From: Turbatrix aceti
Taxonomy: Eukaryota; Nematoda; Chromadorea; Rhabditida; Panagrolaimidae
Direction: 5' to 3'
Length of the DNA: 64,000 nucleotides
NCBI GenBank assembly: GCA_963969345.1
Contig: OZ017766.1
Coordinates: 3,596,001-3,660,000 of the forward strand
Shown piece by piece: positions 44,790 to 55,839 of this stretch. The notes beneath the pieces were generated by a model. The model saw only the letters and a program-made list of their open reading frames with translations. It searched no databases and was not told where the DNA came from. How positions within the stretch are numbered: the stretch's first letter is position 1; the number at the start of each line of letters is the position of its first letter. The position numbers and the translations under genes are program-made.

Positions 44790-47700
44790 ATGTACCTCCA
44801 CGAGGATGACCCCCATCCTCACCACCTCCCGGGGGCCTATGAAGATACTCTCCTCCTGCCGCCTATCGAGCAGAGATTGCCTCCCCTCAAGATCGATCAC
44901 GAGTACCACATGCAACCCTCCTCCGTAATGCACCCCAACGCTGTCCATGATTACAGGAACGGTGGCTACCTCCCTTCCTACGACGTCTCCGCGTACCCCA
45001 ATTACTACCAGGTTTGTCTTTGATATTAAAAATGCTTTTGCAAGCCAAGCCCTGGGGGCCTCATCAGAGCCATGCATTACCTGTCGGGGTGCGAGGGGAA
45101 GGAATGGCACGGTTACCTGCCGTGTGTTGTATTTTTATGGCTTTCACCGCCGGCGCCAATGTGATAGCACGCGAGGCAGGCTTGCGCGCACTCGCGAGAA
45201 GAACGTGTAAACACGACCCGAGGTGTCATGGCAACGCCGCAGGCTCTGAATTCCGGCACGCCAGCTGCTGGCGGCTTAATGAATCAATTGCGGCAACTAC
45301 GTGCCGAGTGGCGTCGTCAACTGGCACTTTGCTTATCGTGACGGCAACTGAGGTTGCGTTGCCTTCAACCTGGCCTAAAAGCGGTCTTGTTTTTTTGTGG
45401 CTCGAGAGCCTGCAACTTTTCTGCGTGTTCAACCCTCTGAACACCGCATCCAGCTCCCACAAAGAGAACGCAACATTTTTGCGGCGACCTCCTGCGACCC
45501 CTAGGCCCATTGTCATCGCCATCATCGACGGTGCCGGTGCCAGGAGGCGACGGACTTGGCAAGCAGGGGACGAAAAGGTCGCAAGGGCCTTCCTCCCGCT
45601 CCCGCTCCCGCTGCCGCTGCTGCTGCTGCTGGTGGTGGTGCTGTGTGTTTAACTTCTTCCGGAACTCCTTGATGGCCGATTATTTCGGCTGACTTGTCCG
45701 CGTGTCGCTGTTTGCTGCTCCCGGAGACCGCGTTCAATGGCAACTGCTCCCTCCTCCCCGCCGACGGCGCCCGAGGGCACCGATGACGCCGTCGCCGCCT
45801 CACATCCTGCGCAGACGGTGCAGCTCGTCGTCCTGACCAACATGTCGACGAACGCCGCGGCCTCGGCAGCTCTCCAGCCGGGTTCGCCCCCCTCGTCGAC
45901 CACGATCGAGTACGTCAACGTCGTCGACGTCGATGAAGACACCGGCATCCGCCCGCCGACTGCTGAGCACGCTCTCGGGCAGTACGGCGAGTACTGCTGC
46001 TGGCAGGACTCGGGAAAAGTGGTACTGATGAGGCTTTTGGGGCTCTGGGTCTAAAACTGTTCTTTTGTTTGAATCCGGTTCCGTTTTTGTCGAAAGCAAG
46101 CGTGTCCTTTTCAGCACTACCACGGCGTACAGTCGCCTACGTCTTTTCAAAATGCATACATCCTGCAGACGCAGCAGAGCTCGCCCATCAGCGCGGACGG
46201 CGACGACAACGGCTCGCTCAGCCACACGGCACGCGCCTCGCCTGCTACCGTAAGTTACTCGTGACTACTCGGGTGCGCCCACGGCGCTAATTGCCCCTTA
46301 CCTGGCCGGAGGGACGTTCGGTTGTTCATTAAGCTGAATTCTTTGCAGCTGGTTTGGCTCAGCGAGAATTACGAGCCTTGCGAGGGGTCTTCGCTCCCGC
46401 GCTGCACTCTCTACAATCACTACAAAATCCATTGCAAAGAATGCGTCATCGAGCCCGTGAATCCGGCTTCTTTCGGCAAACTTATTCGTTCTGTGTTCAA
46501 GGGTTTGAAGACGAGACGCCTCGGCACGAGGGGCAACTCCAAGTACCACTACTACGGCATCAGAATCAAGCCGACCAGTGCCTTCAACAACAGCGAGCTC
46601 GACTACGACCGCCATCCGACCAGGCTATCGTAAGTTGTACTTTTTTTTGCAATCAATTTTTTACGCTTTCTGTTTGTTTTCAGACGCCGGGCTGATAGCG
46701 GCCACCACCACCACCAGCAACAGTCTGGCTACCAAACTCGCTCGGCAGCTTCGACAGCCACCGCGACATCCACGTCCGGCCGCGACCTCCCCAGCGACCA
46801 TGCGTCGGCGGCAAATAGGTGAGCAAAAGAACCGACCGGGGTGATTAGGACTCTGCCAGCGCGCCCTGAGCTTACTCAGCTCCTAATTAGGCGCTTATAC
46901 CTCCTGAAAAATGAGAAATCGCAGCCGAAAGCGGCGGCTTAGTTGGGTGCCGCCGCCGAGGGCAGGGCCAGGCGGACGTGGCGCCGTCGCGCACTTCCGC
47001 TTTGCACCTGCCGTCCAATTTCCAATTTCGGCGCTGCCACGTGCGCACCTGTCTTTTTTTCCGCGCGACGGGCGCAAAGAAAAAGAAGAGGAAGGAAAAA
47101 AATTATGTCTATACCCTTTTTCTTTTTTGTGGCAAAAAGAACAATGCCGTGTTCGGGCGAAAGAAATCAGGCCACCCGCAACAACCTTCTGTTGCACCGA
47201 CCCGGCGCACCGGCTGTTGCCCTCAAAATTCGCACAAAAATGATTAGCGAATTCAACCGTCTCCGCGCGGCCGACGACTGTCATGTGGTGGTGCAACGAC
47301 GACATCAAAGCTGACGGGCCACACACGGCGGTGCAACAATAATTATGACCACCCGGAAGGGGAAGAAAGGGGGAGGCTGGCTGATGACAGGTTTTTCGCC
47401 GACTTGTAGGATATCAACGTGACAGCTCAATGGCACGCCTAGCGGGCCAGGGCATTGAGAGGTGCGCAACCTGGGGACAGGGCCACAGGGGTACTGTATC
47501 TCACCTGGGGGAAAAACGGGGGATAGGCTCAAAATTCAGTTTTTGATGGTGACCGTTTTTTCAGCAATGGCGACTACTCGGATTCCAGCTCGCCTCCCGT
47601 CGACATCGTCGTCCCGAATCCGGGACCGATGCAGCCGATGCCGGCGACCGTAGTCGAGGAGCCGTCGAACGCGGAGAACTTCTCGATGATCATGGGCCAG

Positions 47701-49251
47701 GTTCAGGTGCCGCACGTCGAGGTGCCGAGTTTCGAAGAAATCGAGCCGTTCCTCATTTCGATGGACATGGAAGTGTCGGACGCGACCCGCTTCGTCGAAG
47801 GCTACGTCGCGACCTGCGTCAAGATGCTGCACTTTGTCGACGCGCTGCAGCTGAAGTCCGTCTGCAACCTTTGGATCAACTTCTGGAACGCGTACACGAT
47901 GCCCGATATCGAGCAGAAGCAGATGTTCCAGCTGGTGGGGTACACGCAGATCTCGTCCGTCATCGAGCGCGCCGATGTCGTCTTCGGGCAGGCCGTTCTC
48001 GACACGCTCCTCCCCAACATCATGACTCCCGTCCACAAACCCGAATACCCGCCCCTGCTCAGGCGCTTCGCGAGGCAGTACGTCGAGATGGTGTCCAGCG
48101 TGCTCGCCGCGGCACCCACCGAGTTCCGCCAGGCCAAGATTGTCACCGCGAGTTCCTTCGCCCGCAGACTGAGGCGGTACGCGTCCATCTACCACCTCGG
48201 GCACGCTGTGAGGTCTCTTCTTGCGCAGAGGGCCACGGTGGACCAGATGGTGGCGGACTTTTCCAATGTTGACCTCTCCGCCATCCTGGAGCAGACCAAC
48301 TGGGCGTGCGAGTGCGATCCTCTCCTCGCGAAGAACATCTTCGTCGCCTTCCGGGAGAACCTCGTCGCCATGCGGGACCTCGAGGAGTGGGCCGAGTGGA
48401 TGGTCGCCGTCATCGACCAGGTCCTCGCCCGGTACCACGACCGGCCGGTCGGCGCGCAGGCGGCCAAGTGCAAGAGCCTTGTCCTCAGCTGGTCCTTCTT
48501 CGGCAACGCCATCATCCGGGACCTCACGTTGCAGTCCGCGACGTCGTTCGGGTCCTTCCAGTTGATCAAGATGCTCTTCGACGACCTGCTCTTTTACCTC
48601 ATCGAGCAGCGGCTCTCGAAGACCGACAACATCGCCGCCCTCGCGCTCTTCTCCAAGGCCTGGGCGGGCAACGAGAGCATCGTGCACCTCCTCGCCGACA
48701 ACGAGAGTTTGCTGTCCCCGCTTCCCGGCCAGTTGCCGCCCTCTCCGTCGCCCGTGCAGGCCCAGTCCGAGCCCCACACCAACCAGGGCCAGATGATGGT
48801 GCCCCCCGAGGCAGTCACGGCCAGCAACATCCAGTACATGGTGGCGTCGTCTGAAGCACCAAAATACGTCTTTGCGAACGGAAACGTCAACGACACGATC
48901 CTTGTGACGTCGACGTCTGCGAACAGCTACGTCATCCACGATCCTTCGCACTACATGAACGGCCACCAGCACACGATCCTCTACGTCGACGAGAACGGCC
49001 AGCAGACCACGCCCGACGCTTCATCTGCGCACTACATCGTCATGACGCCGTCGACTGCTTCGACGACGGATCACTCCGCGGTCGGCAGCACGAATGGCGG
49101 CGGAGGCGGAGGACCGGCCTCCGTCTCGCACCACAGCAGCTACGACACCGACCACGGCCCGCCCTCGTCGAAACAGATGCGCACCGCCGACGAACTCGTC
49201 CTCAGCGGCGACATCCTCGACACGGATGAATTCGACGGCGAGGAGAAGTAG
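44790..49251 (+). CDS. daf-19: RFX transcription factor, DAF-19-like
   Basis: Common exons: 46115-46249, 46349-46629, 46684-46818 and 47565-49251. Two alternative first coding exons, D (44790-45011, 74 codons) and E (45737-46018, 94 codons), both end in phase 0 and can join the exon at 46115, giving 819 or 839 residues. The winged-helix DNA-binding domain is almost canonical: LVWLSENYEPCEGSSLPRC, LYNHY, NPASFGKLIRSVFKGLKTRR and RGNSKYHYYGIRIKP. The last exon carries the RFX extended dimerisation region (FEEIEPFLISMDM to LIEQRLSKT) and a Ser/Thr-rich tail. RFX/DAF-19 proteins bind X-box promoters and drive ciliary genes in sensory neurons. Separate first exons agree with the several isoforms known for daf-19. 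Intron 46819-47564 is the longest among the shared exons. Confidence 0.92.
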
Positions 49252-49576
49252 CAGTCCTCGGTGCCATGGCCTCCCATCAACCCGGCGCGTCCCACTTCCT
49301 TCACTCGTATTTTCCCCAGTCATCCCGATCTCAATCGCTACACAGAAAACAAGAAAACACGCAGTCACATCACTTTTAGCTGGCTTTTGCAAAAACCAAA
49401 GCGTGATATTGATTTTTTGAATTTGAATTTGAATTTGAATTTGTTGTAAATATCCACTGATCGCCGTGCATTTGGAAACCGTGCATTCGTCCGACCCGAC
49501 TTCCTTGAGACATTGTAACGATACAGAAATTTGCGATAAAGTATGAATGTTGAATGTTATCACGGAAAAAGCACAC
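49252..49576. other. convergent gap with microsatellite
   Basis: Short region between tail-to-tail genes, containing four GAATTT units at 49419-49442. It holds both 3' UTRs. Confidence 0.5.
49419..49442. repeat. microsatellite (GAATTT)4
   Basis: Four perfect hexamer units in the 3' region of the RFX gene. Confidence 0.8.
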
Positions 49577-50558
49577 TCAATGGAGCAGGAATCCAACAAC
49601 GGTGTCGTACTTTCTGCGCTCGATGCGGACAGGCTCGATCTGGAGCCGTCTGTAGTCGCCGGCCGCGAGGACAGGCACGAGCGTGCTCCTGCTCGGCAGC
49701 GCGTAGGCCTTGTTCAGCGATCGATAGATGACGAAGATGGCAACGAGGCAGACGACCACCTCGAATAGCGAGATGCACACGAGGCCGGTATGCGCGACGA
49801 CCGCCGCAGACGCGCAGCTCTCGAGCGACTCCGGCCGGCAGAGGTCGTTGATGAGGCCTGCCGAGCGGTAGAAGAGCAGGCCGGCCCCCGTGATAGAGAT
49901 GACGCAGAACACGACGATCAGCCACTGGGCCAGCAGATCGATGCGTCTGAAAGGTGTCAAATTAGACGAGAGTAATGGCCGCGGCAATCAGGAAGCGCAT
50001 TTGGCCGACAAAAAACAGCCGAAAAAACAAACAAACTTTGATGTGCTCTCACGAGATTGTGACAAGCAAAAAAAAAGAAAAAAATGTGGCAAAAAAAAAT
50101 TTTTGACGGAATCGTATTCATACACCTGTGCAACGGAAAATCACTCACCTGGCAGCGATGAACGACAAAATAGCGCAGACGATGAAAAAGAGCGCCGCGG
50201 TGATGGCAAAGGGCGTCTCGGTGATGTTGTTGGTGGCCACGTCGAAGCCGAGGAGGAAGAAGCCCGAGAAAAAGTGGCACAGCCCGAGGAAGAAGGTGCA
50301 GTGCCCGCAGGGCCAGTAATACGCGCTCTCCGAGCCTGAAAAAAAGATAAAGTTCAGCGGTTGTCTGTCGGCATAAATCTTCATTACATCTCCCCTGATC
50401 ATCATTAACAAATCAGCGGTAAAGAAAAAAACAAACAAACCGCTGTCGTTCGCGTCGGCTTTGTTGGCGGCGTGGTGACCCGGCCGGGCCTTGGGTGGCG
50501 GGAGGTGAAGCGGATGAAACTCCTGCATTTCAGGGAGGAACGACTCGGCGTTTGACAT
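49577..50558 (-). CDS. four-pass membrane protein, family not recognised
   Basis: Three exons on the minus strand, 50558-50441, 50335-50149 and 49946-49577, give 224 residues. A hydrophilic Pro/His-rich N-terminus (residues 1-40) precedes four hydrophobic segments: FFLGLCHFFSGFFLLGF, FAITAALFFIVCAILSFIAA, LLAQWLIVVFCVISITGAGL and TGLVCISLFEVVVCLVAIFV. The loop between the third and fourth has two Cys (NDLCRPESLESC). The C-terminal tail is basic. The topology, with both ends in the cytosol, resembles claudin, MARVEL or MS4A-type proteins, but no signature of those families is clear. An 893-bp foldback element begins 53 bp upstream of the start codon, so the natural promoter has been displaced or altered. 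Confidence 0.75.
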
Positions 50559-50610
50559 GAATCGACGAGGAAATCGAAGTCGGGCACCTGTAGCGGGGGA
50601 AAGACAGATG

Positions 50611-51503
50611 CACAGTGTTTCAGCTCCCTTGTTTTGCGGAAATAATTTGTCGCAACATGCGGGCGCGCGCCAGGCATGCACGCACGACTCATTGTGCTGC
50701 CCCGCGGCACAGATGGATTTTTTTCCATAGGCATTGGTAAATTCTATCTTCTGTTTTGATTTGTTAACCACATTTTTGTGAGCATTTTGGTGTCTCAAGT
50801 GAAACAAAATATTAATTTTGGGCTGAGTAATAAGCGTCTGAAAATCGCTATTTTTGCAACATTGTCACGGCCAAAGCATTTGATCCAGGCACGGTAGAGA
50901 TCTGAAATTTTCAGTGGAGCTTTATCATACCATGAAGAATGTATTGGAAAAAAGACCATTAATTCACATTGCCTACGTTTTGCGAAATCAGCGGATTAAT
51001 AATATCCCTTATAAAAATGCGCGCACGCACTCGGCGCTGACACGGAACGCAAAAATTTTTCGCTGTGAGAGTACTCAAACCGCCTGTTGCAATGTGCGCG
51101 TGCGTATTTTTATAAGGGATATTACTAATCCGCTGATTTCGCAAAACGTAGGCAATGTGAAATAATGGGCTTTTTTCCAATACATTCTTCATGGTATAAT
51201 GAAGCTTCTCTGAAAATTTCAGCCTTCTACTGTGCCTGGATCAAATGCTTTGGCCGTGACAATGTTGCGAAAATAGCGATTTTCAGACGCTTATTACTCA
51301 GCCCAAAATTAATATTTTGTTTCACTTGAGACACCAAAATGCTCACAAAAATGTGGTTAACAAATCAAAACAGAAGATAGAATTTACCAATGCCTATGGA
51401 AAAAAATCCATCTGTGCCGCGGGGCAGCACAGTGAGTCGTGCGTGCATGCCTGGCGCGCGCCCGCATGTTGCGACAAATTATTTCCGCAAACAACACACT
51501 GTG
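50611..51503. mobile_element. foldback transposon (non-autonomous) with CACAG ends
   Basis: 893 bp made almost entirely of two inverted arms of about 400-420 bp around a loop of roughly 60 bp (51032-51092). The ends are CACAGTGT and ACACTGTG, flanked on both sides by CAGATG (50605-50610 and 51504-51509). The left arm has an extra 11 bases near its end. No coding capacity beyond short mirror-image frames. CACAG termini and 6-bp duplications are shared with the transposon at 12333, so mobilisation by that transposase is plausible. Its RNA would form a very long hairpin. Confidence 0.8.
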
Positions 51504-51509
51504 CAGATG

Positions 51510-52152
51510 GCTCGCCGCCCTCCTCGCCCCTGGCTCATGCACGAACCCTCACCTTTCCCCCGCGAAAGAAACAGTTGTCATGGAAAACAGCGCGGCCCCG
51601 TCCAGAGATCCAGCCGGCGATCGCTCACTCAAAATCGCACGTCGTCGTCGTAGCTGCTGGCGCGGCGGCTGACGCAAACGACCCGGTCTGGAGGGGCATG
51701 TGGTGCAAACTAGAGCTGCAAATCTTTTTCTGGCTGTCGTAATCTCCCTCCCCCACCCCCAGCAGGTCGACTCGACCGGATCGAAAGCATCTGTGGCGCC
51801 CAGCCCGGCCATTTGTCGCAAAAAAAACCTGTGAACATCCTGATCGGTGCCTCAACTTGAAACAAATGCATCCAATTTGTGGGTAGACTGACAAATATGA
51901 GCCACCCAGAAAAACGATGATTTGAGTTGGACTGATCTCTGGGGGTTTACTGCGTTCCAGACAGATCCCATATTTTTGTTGTTAAAACAAAATGAGTCAC
52001 CTGGACTGCTTTAAAATCCCCGTCGGCGCCTCCGCATGACTTTAGCACTTTTTTGTTTGCAATTAACCGTGACAGCACAATAAACACCTCGTTTTCGCCT
52101 GACTCGTACCAAAAATCACGCCGCCGCCGCAGTCCCGAAGCAGGCGTCAAGG
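51510..52152. other. intergenic, no supported gene
   Basis: No coding sequence seen; contains the 3' UTR of the minus-strand LRRC58 gene. Confidence 0.5.
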
Positions 52153-53324
52153 TCAAAACCTGTTTCTGCGCACGTGGCCGGGGTCAATGTCGTTGTCGTT
52201 GAGCACGACGGTCGGATCCACAACGCAGCGGGGCGAGCAGAGGTACTGTAGGAAGGGCACGTTGAATTCGCCGCCGAAATCGGCCTGAAAACGTCCATTT
52301 AAACAAAATGCCATTGAGGACAGTCGACTTACGAATCTGATATGCTCAATTCTGGTTCCAAAGTACACGCCCTTGCACCGGCGATTGGAGCACGCCCTGG
52401 CCGATCTCAGGTAGCGAATAAAGCACGGCGGCATCACCTGCGCGCACCGATTCTCGTCGAGCCGTGAACTGTGAATCACACGCCCCGTCAGCTCCTGGAG
52501 CGAAGGAATTTCAATTCTCGTGGTCGACTGATGATCCGCCAGGGGATTGTTGTGCAGAACCAGGGAATTAAGCCGTGTCAGAGACGCGATCTCGCCGGGG
52601 AGTGTTCGAAGGTGATTTCCCTGAAGCTGCAGCGTTCGGAGCAGCTTCAGCTGACCCAGACTCTGAGGCAGGACCTTGAGTCGGTTGTAGCAGAGGGACA
52701 AGCACGAGAGCAGCGTCAGGAGACCGATGGAGTCCGGAAGACAGGTGAGGTTGTTCCCATTCAGGAAAAGTACGTTCAGGCTGCAAACCAAATCGGATCG
52801 GTTAATCGGAACAATTTTTAAGCAAATAATTACCCGTGCATGAGATAAATGTCTTCGGGCAGATCGTCGATGTCGTTGGCGCCGAGGAAGAGCACGCGGA
52901 CCCACGGCATGCGCAGCAGCACGCCTGGGACTTTACCCAGTCTGTTGCCACTCAGAGTGATTCCAGTCAGCTTGGAGAGCCTATCAAATGTGTCGGGGAG
53001 CCGGGTGAGCGCGTTGCTCCTCGCATCGAGCGACTCCAGGCACCTGAGCAGGGTCAACTCGTCCGGCAGGGATTCCAGTCGGTTATGCGCCACGTTGAGA
53101 TTCCGGAGATTGACCAGTGAGGCTACAAACCGCGGCAACTCGACGAGGTTGTTGTTCTCGAGGTTGAGTTCGGTGACCTTGCGCAGGATGCATTCCTCGG
53201 GAAAATAATCCGCCAGCGAAGTGGGGTGGTCCGCGAGGTACAGCTGGGATTCGGAGTCTTCGTCGTCGTCGAAGCCGACGGGGTCATACAGGGACGAACT
53301 GGTAGCAACAACCACTGATGACAT
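52153..53324 (-). CDS. LRRC58: leucine-rich repeat protein, LRRC58 orthologue
   Basis: Three exons, 53324-52834, 52780-52333 and 52284-52153, give 356 residues, close to LRRC58 of vertebrates. An acidic N-terminus (GFDDDEDSES) is followed by about nine leucine-rich repeats of 22-24 residues, for example VTELNLENNNLVELP, LTGITLSGNRLGKVP and LRTLQLQGNHLRTLP. After the repeats comes the Cys-containing C-terminal domain that identifies the family: RACSNRRCKGVYFGTRIEHI and FNVPFLQYLCSPRC. The four Cys could bind a metal. LRRC58 is described as a substrate receptor for cullin-type ubiquitin ligases linked to cysteine metabolism; that role is taken from the family, not from this sequence. Confidence 0.9.
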
Positions 53325-54451
53325 CGGGTCGGTTCGCTAGATAGGCAGAGTTGGGTTACGATTGATCAAAAGCGCGGCGGGAGCCACGAGTCCTCGGTTA
53401 ACGGTCACACGCAAAATCAGACAAAAACAAAGAAACAAAAAAGACAAATGTAACATTATTTTGGATCACACCTGGCTACTGACAGTAAAACCGAAGACGC
53501 AGCCACTTTTTATACGCCCGGGAAAGCCCATACTGTGCGCGTCAACGGGAAGGGAACACCACAGAACAACCGCACGCGACCCGGAGGCGGACGGAGACAA
53601 CGACGCACCGCGGTTTCGTAAATGCATGCGCGAGGGGGTTCATGATGCAACCCCAGCAGTTGATTGCCTCAAGCTGTTAATTGCGGTGATTTGGGAATAA
53701 CATCTGGACTCCCCCTAAAATGATCGCAAACCTATTCTAAGCACCGTCATGATCTTTGACAGTCGACGGCGGCGGCAATCGAGATCGTAAATATTTATTT
53801 CGCCTCACTGCTGCAGGGACCCAAAATCCAGACATGTTTTTATGGACGTTGTTTATTTATAATAATTTAAAATAGCACAAAAAATGTAAAAAGGGGGGCA
53901 GAAACAGGTTTGAATTTGATTCAAACGTCTCGTTCCCCAAAATTTGGCATAAAATTAAAAAAACGAATTTTACAAAACGACCTAGGAGAATTGTTGTAGC
54001 CGTTTTTGACCAAATGAACTCTGAAAAGCAGGGCAGTTGTTCGCATGGTTAGTTCCGAGAAACAACACATTCACAGCGCACAAAATACACAGCGACCCCT
54101 AAAGTCACCGAATTTCTTGTCAGTCAACATTGCATTGCGGAATGAATTGTCTCTTGATGCTATGAACCGTGTTTCTGATAAGAGACCTCTGAACAGAGGC
54201 TACCGAACCCTGGCGAGCAGGCAACAATGAAGCAGCGGCGAAGCATTCAGAATGAAAATCGGAAAAAGCGGGTGTCTCTCAGTTTTGGATACTCTCACCG
54301 CGAATATTTTACACAACTTCTGGTTCGCAGAATTCACCTCGATTATAATCCTATCTGAGCTTTCTTCGGTGCTTACCTATTTTTCGTGTCTTTTATTCAT
54401 TTGCTTTTTAAACCCTAGGAACCGCTGCTCTACGGTCGGTGGAGATGTGCT
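53325..54451. other. divergent intergenic region
   Basis: Contains promoters of LRRC58 (left) and the TRIAP1-MED10-MRPL43 cluster (right). A CTAG acceptor at about 54415-54418, 34 bp before the TRIAP1 start codon, may be a trans-splice site. GTTTGAAT-TTG-ATTCAAAC near 53910 can form a small hairpin. No gene seen. Confidence 0.5.
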
Positions 54452-54851
54452 ATGAGCGGGAGTGATCGGTACATGCCAAGTATCTTCTCCGAGTGCGACG
54501 AGCTAAAACAGGTCAGTTTCACCCCGTTTGTGCCGTGGCATTTTTCTATTGGGCTTTTGCAGGTCTACGATCGCTGTTTTACCAATTTTTTTCAAAAGTT
54601 CATCAGTCCTGACTATCGGCACAAACACGCCTACAATCCCTGCGAGCGGCTCCACGAAGCGTACAACCAGTGCGTTGAACGCGTAAGTCTTGTATCCGCG
54701 CTTGTTCTGGCTCTCAGAACGACTGATTTTTGTTTTTCAGAGACTCGAAAAGCATCGACCCTTCGAGATCGATTTGGACGAGCTGCGACGCGAAATTCTC
54801 AACACCGAAGACGACAAATTCGGGAAAAAGGAAGAAAAATCCAAGAACTGA
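54452..54851 (+). CDS. TRIAP1: TRIAP1/Mdm35-type twin CX9C protein
   Basis: Three exons, 54452-54511, 54563-54682 and 54741-54851, give 96 residues. The paired Cys motifs of the family are present: CDELKQVYDRC and CERLHEAYNQC, each CX9C, with FFQKFI after the first. The C-terminal extension is charged (DELRREILNTEDDKFGKKEE). TRIAP1/Mdm35 acts in the mitochondrial intermembrane space, holding PRELI-like lipid transfer proteins; the Cys pairs are oxidised by Mia40. The stop codon TGA overlaps the start codon of MED10 by one base and both lie in the same exon, so the two proteins must be made from a shared or overlapping transcript. Confidence 0.9.
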
Positions 54852-55694
54852 TGACGCCCGTGGAAGCGCCTTCGCCGTCGGACAGCGAAAGTCAGGTCAC
54901 TCAACTCGAGCAGACTTTGGAGCAGTTTCAGGTTTGTCTTTTTTTCTGACTGGCCGGGGCAGTTTTCTTTTTTCTAGGAGAATGCACGGCACATGGGCGT
55001 TATTGCGAGCGAATTCACGCCTCGCAGCCAGGAACCTCTGACTCAGAAGATCCACACGATGATCCACGGCCTGCGCCAGCTCGACGAGATCAAAGACGCT
55101 TTTGCCGACGTACAGGTGCCAATTGAGCTGCTGGATTTCGTAGACGACGGCAAGAATCCCCAGCTGTACACCCGTGCCGTGCTCGAACGCACGCTGGAGC
55201 GCAACCACGAGGTCAACGGCAAGATCGAGCTCTACCGCAAGTTCCACTGTCAGCTCATCAACGCGCTCGCCGTCGAGCATCCCGAAGACATGTTCGCGTA
55301 CATCAACTACCGGGCTGGGGCGTCCAACGGCGATAATACGCCTTCCCCGGGCGAGGGCACACCTTCGCCCGTCGACAACGACGATCTGTCGCCTGCTGAC
55401 CACGACACCAGTCCTTCGGAGAACATCGCACCTCTCCCACCACCTCCTCCGTCGGAAACCGTGCCTCCTGTCAGCCACGAACCCCCACCATTGGCGCCAC
55501 CTGCCGACAACGACGTGCCTGCACCGCCGGCTGACAACGGCATGGTGCCGCCTACCGAAAGTGCCATTGTGCCGCAAGCGGGTAGCGAGCCGGCGCCCCC
55601 AGCGGTCGACGACTCCGGCGTGATCAACGGCGTTCCACCGTCGTCGACTGCGCCGAACAATGTTGCCACGGCACCTGAAAACAACTCGCTTTGA
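54851..55694 (+). CDS. mdt-10: Mediator complex subunit 10
   Basis: Two exons, 54851-54931 and 54978-55694, give 265 residues. The conserved core matches MED10 of the Mediator middle module: VTQLEQTLEQFQENARHMGV, DFVDDGKNPQLYTRAVLER and PEDMFAYINYR. Residues from about 145 onward form a Pro/Ser/Asp-rich tail of some 120 residues (repeats such as PPADN and PPPPSE) that is absent from the usual 130-150 residue MED10. The first exon is the same genomic exon that ends TRIAP1. In C. elegans the two orthologues are also neighbours, to my memory (T09A5.6 and T09A5.7). Mediator bridges transcription factors and RNA polymerase II in the nucleus. Confidence 0.93.
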
Positions 55695-55822
55695 GACTCT
55701 GTGCGCGGGGTTTTTATTTGATAAAATTGGCCTTTTTTGCATTTTTGGAGACTTTTACATCGGTTGGGACCGTTTGGGTCATATTTTGTTGTTTTACAAT
55801 CTTAGACGGAGTCTAATCGCTG

Positions 55823-55834
55823 CTGGGCGTTTAG
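55823..55834 (+). promoter_or_regulatory. likely spliced-leader trans-splice acceptor
   Basis: CTGGGCGTTTAG ends 5 bp before the MRPL43 start codon, within the 145-bp gap after MED10. Position and shape fit an operon-internal acceptor. Confidence 0.5.
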
Positions 55835-55839
55835 GCACG

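Noticed and set aside
47536..48972. 478-codon minus-strand frame opposite the RFX gene
   Set aside because: Long only because of strong third-position GC in the RFX exon on the other strand; Val/Gly/Arg/His composition typical of an antisense frame.
50145..51742. Mirror-image peptides on both strands around 50.7-51.5 kb, as of a duplicated gene
   Set aside because: They are the two arms of the foldback element and carry no coding signal.
54045..54455. Short plus-strand frames upstream of TRIAP1
   Set aside because: No good splice link to the cluster; the first supported start is the ATG at 54452.
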